A stretch of DNA of 64,000 nt from Daedaleopsis sinensis (lineage: Eukaryota; Basidiomycota; Agaricomycetes; Polyporales; Polyporaceae), in the NCBI GenBank assembly GCA_033807695.1, contig CM066304.1:1860001-1924000 (forward strand). The letters run 5' to 3'. Each line of letters starts with the position of its first letter. The stretch's first letter is position 1. Below the pieces are notes generated by a model. The model saw only the letters and a list, made by a program, of their open reading frames with translations, did no database searches and was not told the origin of the DNA. This document shows positions 34,650 to 46,700 of this stretch, piece by piece. The position numbers were made by a program, and so were the translations under genes.

Positions 34650-35111
34650 TAGTCTGTGGACAACTGCGCCGAAGGAGAAGATCGGACAGAACGATTAGCA
34701 GGATGAACTCACAGGCGGATATCATCGCGCACTTGCTGCGTCGCCCATGTGTATGGCTGTGCCGTTTGACATGACAACGAAGCGGGAGCGGGCGAGAGAC
34801 TCCCGTACGTCGGCGGCAGAAGCTCGTGAGAGACCACGAGGAGCATTGTGTATTAAACTACAGCGTCTTGACTCTTGAACCTCAGGCTAGGCTAATGATG
34901 ATTGATAGAATGAACACACCTAACACGATGACCCTTGAGTACTAGTACTTTGCGCGTTGCCGGTAGAAAGTACGGCCTCCCAGCGGAACGTCACACTCTC
35001 CGACATGGATTCAATCTGGACGAGAATGTCTATGGCCTGTCGAGTTCAGACGTCGACGGTCGAAGGCATCGTGAATGGAACCTTGCGCTTCTGATGGGCG
35101 TTTGCCTGATG

Positions 35112-35256
35112 ATATGAGCCAGCGATGACGGAGGTAGGGTCTGGACAATTGCGTGTACTCTGGCAGAACCTACTCAGCACACCACATAAGAGCATGTGCA
35201 CATCGACCGCAGCCCTCCTCTTTTCGCTCGATCTTCTTACCGTACTAGAGCTAGCC
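35112..35256 (+). promoter_or_regulatory. Conserved upstream block of the membrane-protein family, copy 3
   Basis: Third copy of the block, almost identical to that of copy 2, placed immediately before the truncated copy 3 exon. Confidence 0.6.
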
Positions 35257-35357
35257 ATGGAGTCTCAGCCCGTCGGTGCCCGGATCCCGGCCGGTGAAGC
35301 ATGGCACATTGCCGGAGTGCAGGGCGGCCCCATGGTCGGGATCGCCATCGGTACATC
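35257..35357 (+). pseudogene. Small membrane protein, family copy 3, cut in intron 1 by a LINE
   Basis: Only exon 1 (35257-35350; MESQPVGARIPAGEAWH, then GPMVGIAIG) and the first bases of intron 1 (GTACATC) remain. The next bases are the ten-T run that is the poly-A end of the minus-strand LINE. No matching exon 2 was found in the 3 kb beyond the other end of the LINE, so the copy is probably dead. Confidence 0.75.
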
Positions 35358-35507
35358 TTTTTTTTTTGATGGTGCTGCTCAATATCAGGCCTGCGCCCTT
35401 TATTGAGTTACGCAAGGTAGGAGAAAGCTCGGACACCATCGGGGAAAATGCCTTACGCACTAGCCCATAAAGGACATCGTGTGGGACTCCCGAGCGCCGG
35501 GGTGTAG

Positions 35508-38500
35508 TCAACCAATTCCCTCCAGCGCCACAATCGGACTACCCACTAAAAACCCCATAGCCGGATGGTCCAGCTCACCTGCGGGGCAGAGTATGTCGCG
35601 CCATAGGCGGGTCACGGCTTCACGCCCTCCCTTCCTGTTATTCTTCCGTGCAACGAGACAGTCCATGTCTTTCCTCTTCGACACCGCGTCCCTCCATCGC
35701 TTCTCAACACCGCGGGAGCCATGGGTGCGGTCGTCAGCATCTCCCATTCGTATCACCCGCTCACAGCGCAGTATCCAGATCAGGTGCGCCGATAGCGGTA
35801 TTATAGTGCGGTAGAAGGTGTCTGTTGCCGATGTTCGGCGTTGAAGTATGTGCGCAAAAGTAGCTATCGGGCTCGCAAGTATTGATCCCAGCGACAGAGG
35901 GAAATCCGGGTGTCCCTTTCTTCGCGCTGCATCACTAACCAGCCTCCATATCTCCCTCTGACCAGGGGCCCGGCAGGACAAGAGGATGTGGTCAAGCGAC
36001 TCTTCCTCGTCGCACCAGTGGCAGTTCGCACGTTCTTCCAGCGTCGGGATATGACTCCAGAATTTGCCAATGCGTAAGGCATCGTGCAGGGCTTTCCACC
36101 AGAAATCCCGGAGGTTCCTGTACATTGCTGGCTTCCGGATAGCTTCCCAAAGGTGGCCGCGCTCAAGTCTAACGCCGAAGTCGCTAGCCAGGGTGTCTGC
36201 GATCCTGCTAAGCATACGCTCCGTGGCTCCCCGGTGTGGTTCTGAGGCCTCGATTCGACACCGAATCGCTCGATAGGTGAGTCGCTGCGTCACTGTGGAC
36301 AAGTTCAGGCCTGTGCGTAGGAATCTGTAGTCCGGTTCTGGTAGGGGTGTAGCATCCTCGCGAGCCGCTCCTTCCGATGCGAGTCGGTCAGCCTCCTCAT
36401 TTCCATATTCACCGTTGTGACCTTTGACCCACCTAAAGGTCGTTACTGCAGATCTTGCTCGGAGTCGTGCAGCAAGGTCTCGAAGGGCCGGCGCATTTTT
36501 CACCCCTAGCCACATGCAGTCTTCCCAGTGTCGTAGGTGAGTAGTCATCCCTTCGATCACGTACTTGGAGTCTGACACGAGATGGAGTGCCACAAAGGGA
36601 GGAACTCTAGCCACCGTCTGCGCAACTGCATGCACCTCAGCAACCTGATTTGTCTGAGGGTCCCCGGGGACGCGTACTCCTTCATTCAGCACATGTCCAG
36701 GACCGGCCCAGATGCCGGCGCCCGCTCTCTGCTCCGTGGTTCCGACACCCGACGCGGATCCGTCTGTGTAGACTTCCAGTCCCGGGCCTGGCAAGGCAAA
36801 TCTTCGCGTTAGACGTCGGGCAGGTGTGACCACCCCGTCCCGCGGTTCGCCCATCAGTCTATAGACGGAGGAATGTACGCTGGGCTCCGTGACAGAGGGG
36901 TTGAAAGTTACCCGGGCATGTTCCGCTCGTGCGGTGTCATTGAGGCGTGAGCGTCGTCTTGTTAATGAGAGACCATCCACGATGGGCGAGACTGAGAGCC
37001 TCCATAGCGGTGTTAGTCGGCCGAGCATTCTATGCGCCGCCTGCGCGCACGCGTGGGGGTTTTCGCAGCCATGCGCCCGATCGTCCGTGCACGCAGTGCA
37101 GTCGCAGGCAGCTGATGCTCGGTGCTGGTCACTTGCTGACAGCCGGTCCGCCACCGCACGGGCGTCCAGTACGAGGAGGACGTTATGTCGTTCCCGTAGG
37201 CAGATGCCTGTTTTAGAATTGTGGACCGTTCGATGGTCATCCTGTCCAATATGGTACCAGATCGGCATGCTCTCTTTTGTGGCCTCCGCAGGGTTCAGGG
37301 CTTCCGGCCGCACTTGAAGTTTGTTCGCCGCCCTGATCATGCGTTTGAGATCAGGGGCAAGGCGCTTTGCACTATGCACGCTAACCGACCATTTTTGTAG
37401 AAAACAGTTTATTCTCGTGGCAGGATTGACCCGCTCATGGCGCGACAGGACCGCCCGCGCAAGGAGGACGTCCGCAACTCGCGCCCAGCGCGGGCGGGCA
37501 GCTGGTCCGTCTAGGTAGCCTTTCAGCCACATCGCTTCCACTGCCAGGTTCCTGGATTTGATATCTAACAGTCCTAGGCCGCCGTCCTGTATTGGGCGGT
37601 AGAGGATGTCTTTCGCGATCTGCGGGCGGTTATGTTCTCCCCAGAAAAAGGACAGTATGATGCGCTCCAACGTATCAGACACATCATCCGGCATACCCTG
37701 TGCTCGGGCTAGGAACTGCGTTCTGCCTGCGACCTCCATATTGACAATCAAGCGTCTGCCCCCCATTGTTGGGCGGCGTTGCTCCCAGGTCGTCAGGCGG
37801 CGCCGAATAGACCGTATTGTCTCCGCCCAGAGGGTCGTGGTCGCGTATCCGTTGCCCACCCTCGCTCCAAGGTAGCGGATCGAGTCCCCATCACGCAAGA
37901 TCTTGGCGCCGTCCGGGAGTGTAGACGCAATCGCCGCGCCAGAAGATCCAGTGATCAAGGCTGTACGGAAGTTCTCCGTGCCAATCGGTATGTACTCCGT
38001 TTTTCCAGCATTAAACTTCGCTCCGGAGGCCGCGCACCAGGCCGAAATGATGCTCTGCAGAGTTTTATAATCATCATGTTCAGATAGGAATACCACCGTG
38101 TCGTCCGCAAAAAGGAGCACAACCAGTCGCTCCAGGTCGCCTGGGACCTTGAAGCCACGCAGGTCCGATTTGCGGATTGCCGCAGCAAGCGGCTCAATGG
38201 CCAGATCGAATAGGAGGCACGACAAGGGGTCGCCCTGGCGGACCCCTCGCACAATCCGGAGCGGTGCGCTACGCGTACCATTGATCATGACCACGCTCGC
38301 AGCAGTCGAGTACAGGGCCTCGATCGTCCTGAGCAGGGTTTCCAGGAAATTCATGCGCCGGAGCGCCGCAAATAGATATCGATGGTGAATGCGGTCATAT
38401 GCCTTCTCCTGGTCCAGTGCAATAATCACCCCATTATGTTCTTCTGCTTCTGCATAGGTCGTCATGAGACTCGTGAGACGGATTTGGTCGAAAATCTGTC

Positions 38501-41500
38501 GACCTGGGACGAAGCCAGCTTGGTCTGGGTGAATCAGGGTATGTGCAACTGCCGCAATCTTATTCGTTATCGCTCTAGTCATTATCTTATAATCAGTGTT
38601 CAGGATCGTGATCGGACGGTAGTTCGCCATATCCCTCCTGTCTCCCTTCTTGTGGATAGGACAGATCCATCCCTCTGTAAAGGCGTCCACTGCCACGCCG
38701 TTCAGCTCAATGTCATTATATGCAGCGAGCAGCACGCCTACAACATCAACCTCAGACTCACGTTCCGCCTGACCCCGTTGCGGGGCATCCTGCCATTTCA
38801 GGAGAAGTTTCCAGATTTCAGCCGGAATGCCATCCAAGCCGGCTGCTTTCCCGGTGGCCATCTCCTGGATGGCCGTGCGGACATCGTGCCTCGTAAGTTT
38901 CCTGGCAAGGCCGCCTTTTTCGCGCGTAGATAGCGTCGCCTCGAGTGAATACAGGGAGCGGTCTATCTCGTCATCCTTTTCAGGTCCACTTGGGCCCCCG
39001 TCGCCTTGAAGGTCATCATAGTACCGACGGGCAATGTCCGCCATCGTTTTGGGGCTGCTGGAATACTCCGTGCGCCCGTCGGGGCCGGTGCAGCGAAGCT
39101 CATGAATCAATGTGGACTTCTGCGGTGGGGCTCCTATCCGCATCCAGTATTTGGATATCGACTCACCGTACATGTGAGCGTTGACAGCGACTGCCCGCCT
39201 CGTCGTGGAGAAACATTTCGCTTCAAGGTCAGCAATGCGCTCCTGGATGAGGCCCGCACTGCGGGCAGCAGTTCCGTTCCGATCCAGGACTGCGTCCGGT
39301 GCATTGAGGACAGCGGCAAGATCTTGTTTCAGGGCAGTAATCTGTCGTCGCAGCGCCGGGATCTTGCTCCGCGCCCTGCCGCGCGCTGCAGCTCGGATCA
39401 CATCCTTCAAGTCACGTAGAATGGTCTGCGGGTTACAGTGCTCAGTGCGTTCAGTGATGTTCAGCAGCTGGTCCCGCGCTTTACTGCACAGGTCTCGCAG
39501 AGCTGTGTGGAATATTTGGTCAGTCATAAGAGCCGACGGCAGCGCCCATCGGCCCTTCCCAGTGGCGGGTGTGTCGTAGTTCGCCACTGAGAAAGACAGG
39601 AGTTGGTGGTCAGTCGGGAAACCCGGGGGGTGCGTCATCCAGTCCTCAGAGCATTCTACAAGGCCCCGTTTGAGGTAAGCGCGGTCAATGCGTGACTGGC
39701 TTCCGGTAGATCGTTGAAGGTAGGTATATACGCGCTCTCTACCCTTTGAGGCGCGCAGTCCGTCCACAGCGTTCAGGATGCCTAGGCAGTGGCGCAGGGC
39801 ATCAACCGTCGGTATTGCGTCGGCATGCGGCGGCAGCCTGTCAACCGCATCTTCGACCATGTTAAAGTCGCCTAGCATGATATTCGGTCGGTTGGCAGCC
39901 GGCATCTCTCCAATATGTCTCGCGACAGTATTCCAGAATAGTGCGTTGTCAGTTTCTATGTTCGGGGCATAGACGTTTAACAGGGTGAGTGGCCGTCCCG
40001 GCGGCCACTGAAGGCGCAGTATTAGTGCACGCCCCGGGATCAGTTCCTGCACAGTGAGTAAATCCGCGTCCAGAATGCGTGTATTAATAGCGAAGGCCAC
40101 CCCTCTGGCAGCCCCAGGATTTGTCGGGTCCCCGGAGGACAGAATTTGCATGGACGACACAAAGCAGTCGGACAGGAAGTGTAGCCGGTCAGGCGTGAGG
40201 TGCGTCTCCTGCAGCGCAAGCACCGCCAGTTTACTATCGCGAAGGAGCTGCACCCGTGGTTTCCCCAATTGTATTATAAACACCCACATAAGTGCCCGAA
40301 CTCTTGTGTATTTCGTGGGGGAATTGTAATATCAAACTATGTGCAGGGCTTGTAATATAGCAAGGGGGGGCCGTTGTAATACAAGTCTGGCCAAAAGCGG
40401 AGCATTGTAATATCATCTGACATCTTGTACTACTGATTGTAATACATATGGGCACCTTCTATATATCCTTGTACAACTATTGTAATATCTGTAGGACACC
40501 TTGTAAAACCTAGGTCAGGTAATGTTATACAACTGGTAACTATTGTAAAATGATACTGTAATCATTGTAAAACAAAAGTGGACCAATCTACCGGTATTTT
40601 GGGCGCTCTTTTGATATCCTAATGCAGTAGATCATGATGTCATTGTTTGTGAGCGCTTTTTTGATGTCCAAATGCGGTAGGTCCTCTACTGAACTCCCAA
40701 TATTGCAGCCTATATAGCTCCCCCAGATCTTCATGAAAAGACATGATTGTAGGCTCATTCTGTTTGCATTTTTGAGTACTATTGGATGGTGTATGGTGCC
40801 AATTGCATTACCCAGTAGAATACTGTATATGCTGCAATTGGGTCATAAACCACCAGATTATGATGGTATATTGGCTTATACCAGTAGTAAATGTGCATAT
40901 AGCTTGATACAAAGGACACCACTAGATAGTAGGGTGCTGTGGCGCACTAGGGAGCAGATTCCATGGTCATACATGCAGAACTGACAGGTATATACTATAT
41001 GCAGGGATTTCTAAAAGCTGCACTTGTATTTGGCCAGTACCGGGCTAGCGGGACGTTGGTGCCCATCTCCCTTATCACTATTAGGCTCGTATCTTTAAGG
41101 GCTTTCAAATGAGGTATTACACAGGTCAGATCATGGACCTGACCTGACGCTCTCCTCCTACCTCACTTCCCATCAATCCCCCTCTAGCCCCTTGTGCTGT
41201 CCATGAATTGCTACAGAATTTTGTACAGTTACTTCTGGTTATATCGACAATAGTCTCGTCCATTTTTAGAGCTCTAGCCCCCTTTACTGGTGCGTGGTGG
41301 ACTTATGCACACTTTATGCACTTAAATCATCCAGGCAGAATATCTTTATGGCAACCTTGAGTGGATCTACAATAAATTTACCATATACTCGCCTTCATAA
41401 CCTGTACCCATCCACAAAGCTATATAAGCCTACATGTACTTGATCTCTAGCAATTCTCTTATCGGTTACCGGAACCATTGTGGCAATTGAAGTCTCTATA

Positions 41501-43771
41501 CTCAGTGTAACCAGCCCAAAGTCACAGATAGAGGAGGCCATAGCTATAAAAGAAGGGTTGTAAAGTTTGAGGAACTTTGATGCAGTGGTAGCAAAGATAT
41601 TGCAGATGTGTTATGAAATGCCAACTTTCAGCACTGCACAGATGCATTTCACTGCTTCTGTGTCTTCAACAGAGGTTTCAGCAGTATCTCCACCTCTACT
41701 CAGCCAAATCTCATGCTTCTTTTTGTTATATGTAGGTGCACTCTATGGTGATCTTATCTGTAGTTTCTGGACCTGTCCGTGCTCTCTAACAAGTACAATA
41801 TAGCATGCTTCCAGAACTACTGATTAGATATTTCACAAGTATTGCACATGCTGCCCGTTACGTCCTTGTAAGGACTAATATAGATACACAATTGAAAGAC
41901 ATTGCCCAAAAGAGAACAATAAGATCCATTATATTCACAAAGATATTCTGCCTGGATGATTTAGGTGCATAAAGTGTGCATAAGTCCACCACACACCAGT
42001 AAAGGGGGCTAGAGCTCTAAAAATGGACGAGACTATTGTCGATATAACCAGAAGTAACTGTACAAAATTCTGTAGCAATTCATGGACAGCACAAGGGGCT
42101 AGAGGGGGATTGATGGGAAGTGAGGTAGGAGGAGAGCGTCAGGTCAGGTCCATGATCTGACCTGTGTAATACCTCATTTGAAAGCCCTTAAAGATACGAG
42201 CCTAATAGTGATAAGGGAGATGGGCACCAACGTCCCGCTAGCCCGGTACTGGCCAAATACAAGTGCAGCTTTTAGAAATCCCTGCATATAGTATATACCT
42301 GTCAGTTCTGCATGTATGACCATGGAATCTGCTCCCTAGTGCGCCACAGCACCCTACTATCTAGTGGTGTCCTTTGTATCAAGCTATATGCACATTTACT
42401 ACTAGTATAAGCCAATATACCATCATAATCTGGTGGTTTATGACCCAATTGCAGCATATACAGTATTCTACTGGGTAATGCAATTGGCACCATACACCAT
42501 CCAATAGTACTCAAAAATGCAAACAGAATGAGCCTACAATCATGTCTTTTCATGAAGATCTGGGGGAGCTATATAGGCTGCAATATTGGGAGTTCAGTAG
42601 AGGACCTACCGCATTTGGACATCAAAAAAGCGCTCACAAACAATGACATCATGATCTACTGCATTAGGATATCAAAAGAGCGCCCAAAATACCGGTAGAT
42701 TGGTCCACTTTTGTTTTACAATGATTACAGTATCATTTTACAATAGTTACCAGTTGTATAACATTACCTGACCTAGGTTTTACAAGGTGTCCTACAGATA
42801 TTACAATAGTTGTACAAGGATATATAGAAGGTGCCCATATGTATTACAATCAGTAGTACAAGATGTCAGATGATATTACAATGCTCCGCTTTTGGCCAGA
42901 CTTGTATTACAACGGCCCCCCCTTGCTATATTACAAGCCCTGCACATAGTTTGATATTACAATTCCCCCACGAAATACACAAGAGTTCGGGCACTTATGT
43001 GGGTGTTTATAATACAATTGGGGAAACCAGTAGTGGGAGCTGATTGATTCGGAGCCATTTGTCAGTCGTCGGCATCCCTCTGCCGCTTCCGTAACCTCTC
43101 ATGTTTAGGGTCGCGAGGCGCAGTCTCGCGCTTGTCTTCTTCGTTCTGCGCCCTCCAGAGCCTAGTGCGCCCATTGAATCTCCAGTAGTCGTATGTCTCT
43201 CCCCTTCCGAGTTGTGATCTCCCGGCTGACCGCGCGAGATCCGGCCAGTCGCTGCGCCACCAAACCCACGTCCAGCATCATCAGCTGGACTCCCGGCGCA
43301 GGGGGGAATCCAGCCTCCTCCGTCCGCGGGGCGCAAAGGTCCGTGTGTGTTCGTGCCGTCAGCGTTGGTGTGGTGTGTGTCAAGTATGTTTGCGGTTGCT
43401 CGTGTCGACGGGGGTACAACCATGCCCCCGCCCAAGTCGGAGAGCCTCTCCGACAGGGTGGCTAGCGTGCAAATAAAGAGCACAGTCTCCAACCTCCCAT
43501 TCGCACGCGCAGAGCTGGTGACGCCACTCCCTAAACAGGGGCACCAGCGCCTGCGTACTACCTGTGTTTGTTCAACCAGTATATTTCGTACGCAGACGGA
43601 GAAAAACCCGCAACCGGACTGTACGGTCACAATAGCTACAGAAGAAATCAGTCGCGTCCAGTCATATGTCCTCGTCCAGCTCCCCGTCCTCGTGGGGCAA
43701 AGCCTGCGCCCGCACCCCGCCAAGCACCCCTTCGAGAGGAGGCAGGGCCGCCGGAGCTCCAGCCCCCGCAC
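35508..43771 (-). CDS. LINE ORF2: endonuclease, reverse transcriptase, RNase H (split by a TIR element)
   Basis: Coding pieces are 43771-43036 and 40243-35508. Taken with one target duplication they total 5472 nt, an open frame of 1823 residues. The true start within the first piece is uncertain because it overlaps the end of ORF1. Order: apurinic-type endonuclease (RLATLNMRGYGSGR, then LALQETHL, NIMLGDFNMVEDA and GFPTDHQLLSF); reverse transcriptase (YRPITILNTDYKIMTRAI, IALDQEKAYDRIHH, RGVRQGDPLSCLLFDLAI, VVLLFADDTVVF with the FADD catalytic box); RNase H (LEVYTDGSASG, DSKYVIEGM, WVKGHNGEYGNEEADRLA); and a C-terminal zinc-like motif CHWCDEEESLDHILLSC. RNase H inside ORF2 points to Tad1-like fungal LINEs. 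No stop codon interrupts the catalytic domains, so the element looks recently active. Confidence 0.9.
40325..40575 (+). repeat. Subterminal TTGTAA(T/A)A motif array
   Basis: Six TTGTAATA and three TTGTAAAA copies, plus TTGTAC variants, lie within 250 bp of the end, all in one orientation relative to the terminus. The same array is present in all four arms of the two element copies. Confidence 0.8.
40733..40984 (+). CDS. 83-residue frame in the arm of TIR element copy 1 (left)
   Basis: Starts MKRHDCRLILFAFLSTIGWC and ends RTREQIPWSYMQN. The N-terminal third is hydrophobic, like a signal anchor. The frame is preserved in all four arms, but this may simply reflect the near-identity of the arms. 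No family recognised; coding status unproven. Confidence 0.3.
   Translation: MKRHDCRLILFAFLSTIGWCMVPIALPSRILYMLQLGHKPPDYDGILAYTSSKCAYSLIQRTPLDSRVLWRTREQIPWSYMQN
41936..43035 (-). repeat. Right terminal inverted repeat of TIR element copy 1
   Basis: Partner of 40251-41350 in inverse orientation. Confidence 0.88.
42302..42553 (-). CDS. 83-residue frame in the arm of TIR element copy 1 (right)
   Basis: Same predicted peptide as the left-arm frame at 40733-40984. Coding status unproven. Confidence 0.3.
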   Translation of the reverse strand: MKRHDCRLILFAFLSTIGWCMVPIALPSRILYMLQLGHKPPDYDGILAYTSSKCAYSLIQRTPLDSRVLWRTREQIPWSYMQN

Positions 43772-46700
43772 GGGGCCTGTGTATTCGGATGGTCCCAGAC
43801 CTGAGTTTGTGATCCCCCGGTGGTTCCGCCTCCCCCCGCCGGCGTGTCGGCTGCCGCAGTGATCGGGGGGGCGCCGGCTGCCGGTCCTTTCCAGCCAGGG
43901 ACGCGAGGGAAGGGGCAGAGGTGGGCTGGGTGTGCGGTGCTTCTGCAGCCTTGACAGGCCACAATAGGTCGGGCACGTGCCGTCGCAGTGAGGTAGATTC
44001 CATACTTCCTGGCGCGGAGCTCAGCAGCCCATGCACGCCAAGCGCGTACGTCCGTCGTCGGTGGTTCCATGTATATGTTTGCGATTATGTTGCCGTTGTC
44101 GAGCGTGTGGACTTCGACGTCGAGCGTGTCGAGGACTCTGGAGGTCTCTGTCGCGAGAGCCGTGCCGTGGAGGCTGTGCGCGGTTCCTATCAGAGCCGTC
44201 AGTCGGTCTAGGAGATAGGGCTCTCGAAACGCGGTGTCGACAGTCCTGCGAATCTGACGCGGATTGTCGTCCACGAACCCCTCCAGGGCCATGATCCATC
44301 GCGGCATTTCAAAAGTGATGGGATACGCGAAGAAGGTGATCGCCTCAAAGGACCAGACCCGGCCCGTTACGAGCGTCCTGACCGCCGCAGCATTGAGCCC
44401 TCTGACCGCCCACGCTATCGGCGCACGTTTACTGGACGGTGCCACGCTTGGAGCTGGCTCTGGCGGGACCAACTGGAAGTCGTCAGCTCCGGTCGTAAGA
44501 GTGATAGCGCTCTTGAGAGCTGCCGCAGTGAGCCGATTCGTTCGTAGGTTCGTGGTGTGTCGTCCGTTGAAAGGCTCTATCAGTACCACTAGGTCGGGTT
44601 TGTCCTTCCATACCGCTTCCACCCACGGTGTTGCCATGCCCGTGATGATCGCCTCCGGGTCCTCGCGATGGATCAGTGGCCACCCTCCATAGGGCTCCGG
44701 GGTCGGGGCGTCTAGCCTTGTCGGGCGCGATGAGATTGCGGATGGGAGCAGACGGTTCTTGGCGGGCGCGGGCTCCCGGTCGCGATGCGTAGTCGCTAGG
44801 TCCTCAGCCAGCAGGTAGGGAGCACCTCCAGCTCTGGAGTCGACAGCATTATGGGAGGTGCCCAGCAGCGGATCGTGGCTGACCATGTGTGTGGTCGGTG
44901 GGGGCGGTTGTGGTCCATTGAGGAGGCTGGTGCCCGCAGTGTAGCCGGGGTGGTCCCCGCGCACTACGGGAGGTCGTGAGGGGCCAGGACCAGTGTTCGT
45001 CGTATTCACCGCAATGGTACGTTCAGGGCGGTTCGAGGCCGATTCCGTCACGTTCGCAAGGCGGTTGGGTGGGCCCTCCTGCGCATTCCGGGAGCATGTG
45101 CAGCACGAGCATGCGCCGTCGTCGCTGTGGCGTCCTTCGGGAGCCTTCCCTTTGTTCCTCGCAGGCGGGTCAACGTCCATGGGTTCCGGTTCCGGTCCTG
45201 CTTCAGCTCGAGCCTATTGAAAGTAGTTACCTACGTAGTAGTACACTGGACATCGTAGTACTGTACAGTCGCTCGGTAAGCGCTCTAGCTTACCTAAGCG
45301 CACCCTTTTCCTTTCGAGTCCTCGCGTCTCTCTTTTCCTCAGCTCTTGCTACGCATACGCTGAGGTAACATTCTTTACTTGTTCTACTGTAGAGATACTC
45401 AACTGACATGTTTGTAGTCTGACTGTCTCTACCAGGTATAATATATACAGCTCTTGCTACGCATACGCTGAGTCTGACTGTCTCTACCAGCCCCCTCTGC
45501 TATTTGAACAGGTTATGAGCCCTGTCAGTACGCACTGACAGACGATACTCGGCCTAGCTTAGCTCAATCACAATCACTTCGATACTTCTCGCTCCCACAC
45601 TACGTCACCAGACCATGCCCGGTCCATCCGATACCAACGCCGGCCAAACGCCGACCCCTGCGACCACAGCCGCTGCTCCGGGAACCGCTCCCGCGACGAC
45701 CGCTACTCCGGGGCGCACAGGCTCGAGCCGGCTATACGATATCGCGTTCCTCAAGAACGATGGATCAAACTTCACGACATGGAAGTACAGGATCACGCGC
45801 ATCCTCATGCAGCGTGGTCTCTGGAACATTGTCACAGGCGACGAAAAGAAGCCCGACGAGAAGGACGATCCGGAAGGCCACGCCCTGTGGTCCAGCCGCG
45901 ACAACGACACGATCAACCAGTTGGTCCTCACGATCGAAGACGAGCCGCTCGATGGCGTCATCCACCTCGCGTCGGCACAGGCCGTGTGGGACAAGCTTTT
46001 GCAGGCGTACGAGGGAAAGGGGAAACAGACGGTGGCGTCTTTGATCGGTGAGTTGTTCCGTGGAACACTCTCCGACGATTCCCCCCTCCGTCCACAACTC
46101 GACGCCATGCTCCACAAGAAGCACCTCCTCACCTCGCTCGGCATGTCCCTGGACGACTCCATCCTCGCCATCGCGGTGGTCAACTCACTTCCAACCTCAT
46201 ACTCAACGCTCCGCACGATACTCGTGTCTGCGGACGCGATGCTCACACCCGAAAAAGTCGTCGCATCGGTGGTCGAGCACGAGAAGCTACTCGCGAACGA
46301 GTCGAAGCACATCGCACTTGCCGCGCGCATGGGAAAGCCGTCGCAAAACAAGCCCAACGACAGGAAGTCGAAGGACAAGTCGTCGAAGTGTGGCTACTGC
46401 AAGAAGCTGAACCACACCAAGGACGAATGTCGCAAGAGGAAGACCGACCTCGAGGCCGCGGCTACCAAGCAGAAGGCGGACGGAAGCAAACCCGCGGGCG
46501 ACTTGAGCGCGAAGGTCGCGAGCATCGCGACCGATGCACGCGTCGAGCCTGACGAGCCAGTCCTGCGCGTTTACGTCGCGGACGCTCTCAAGGCAAACGC
46601 GGACTCCTTGTCCTCGCGCTGGATCGTCGACTCAGGCGCATCCGCGCACATCTCGTCGGACCGCGCGCTTTTCCACATGTACCGGAAACTCGCCACCCCG

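Larger units (their letters stand above)
33691..35257 (+). repeat. Tandem duplication, about 1.28-kb unit
   Basis: The stretch 33700-33975 matches 34980-35260 closely, including TGTCGAGTTCAGACG, GGCATCGTGAATGGAACCTT, GAGCCAGCGATGACGGAGGT and ACCTACTCAGCACACCACAT, then the start of the membrane-protein gene. Copies 2 and 3 are therefore a recent tandem duplication; copy 1 is an older member. Confidence 0.85.
40251..41350 (+). repeat. Left terminal inverted repeat of TIR element copy 1
   Basis: The reverse complement of 41936-43035, with only a few visible differences (for example GGTGCGTGG against GGTGTGTGG). Repeat identity ends at the phrase CAGAATATCTTT. Confidence 0.88.
40251..43035 (-). 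mobile_element. 2785-bp element with 1.1-kb terminal inverted repeats, copy 1
   Basis: The plus-strand left end is CACCCGTGGTTTCCCC and the right end is GGGGAAACCAGTAGTG, so read on the minus strand the element starts CACTACTGG and ends CCACGGGTG. The target GGAGCTG is duplicated at 40244-40250 and 43036-43042. Arms of about 1100 bp (40251-41350 and 41936-43035) are near-perfect inverted repeats around a 585-bp core. It is much richer in A+T than the host. No transposase frame was recognised; each arm holds an 83-codon frame and many TTGTAA(T/A)A motifs near the end. It interrupts the LINE endonuclease between NQL and LRDSK, and excision with one duplication restores the frame. Confidence 0.88.

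Noticed and set aside
41567..41803. Core frame of the TIR element as a transposase
   Set aside because: Only 78 codons with no ATG at the start and no catalytic motif; also present in copy 2 (48448-48684) simply because the copies are near-identical.
40251..43035. TIR element as a solo pair of LTRs or a LINE fragment
   Set aside because: The long repeats are inverted rather than direct, and a 7-bp duplication flanks the whole unit.
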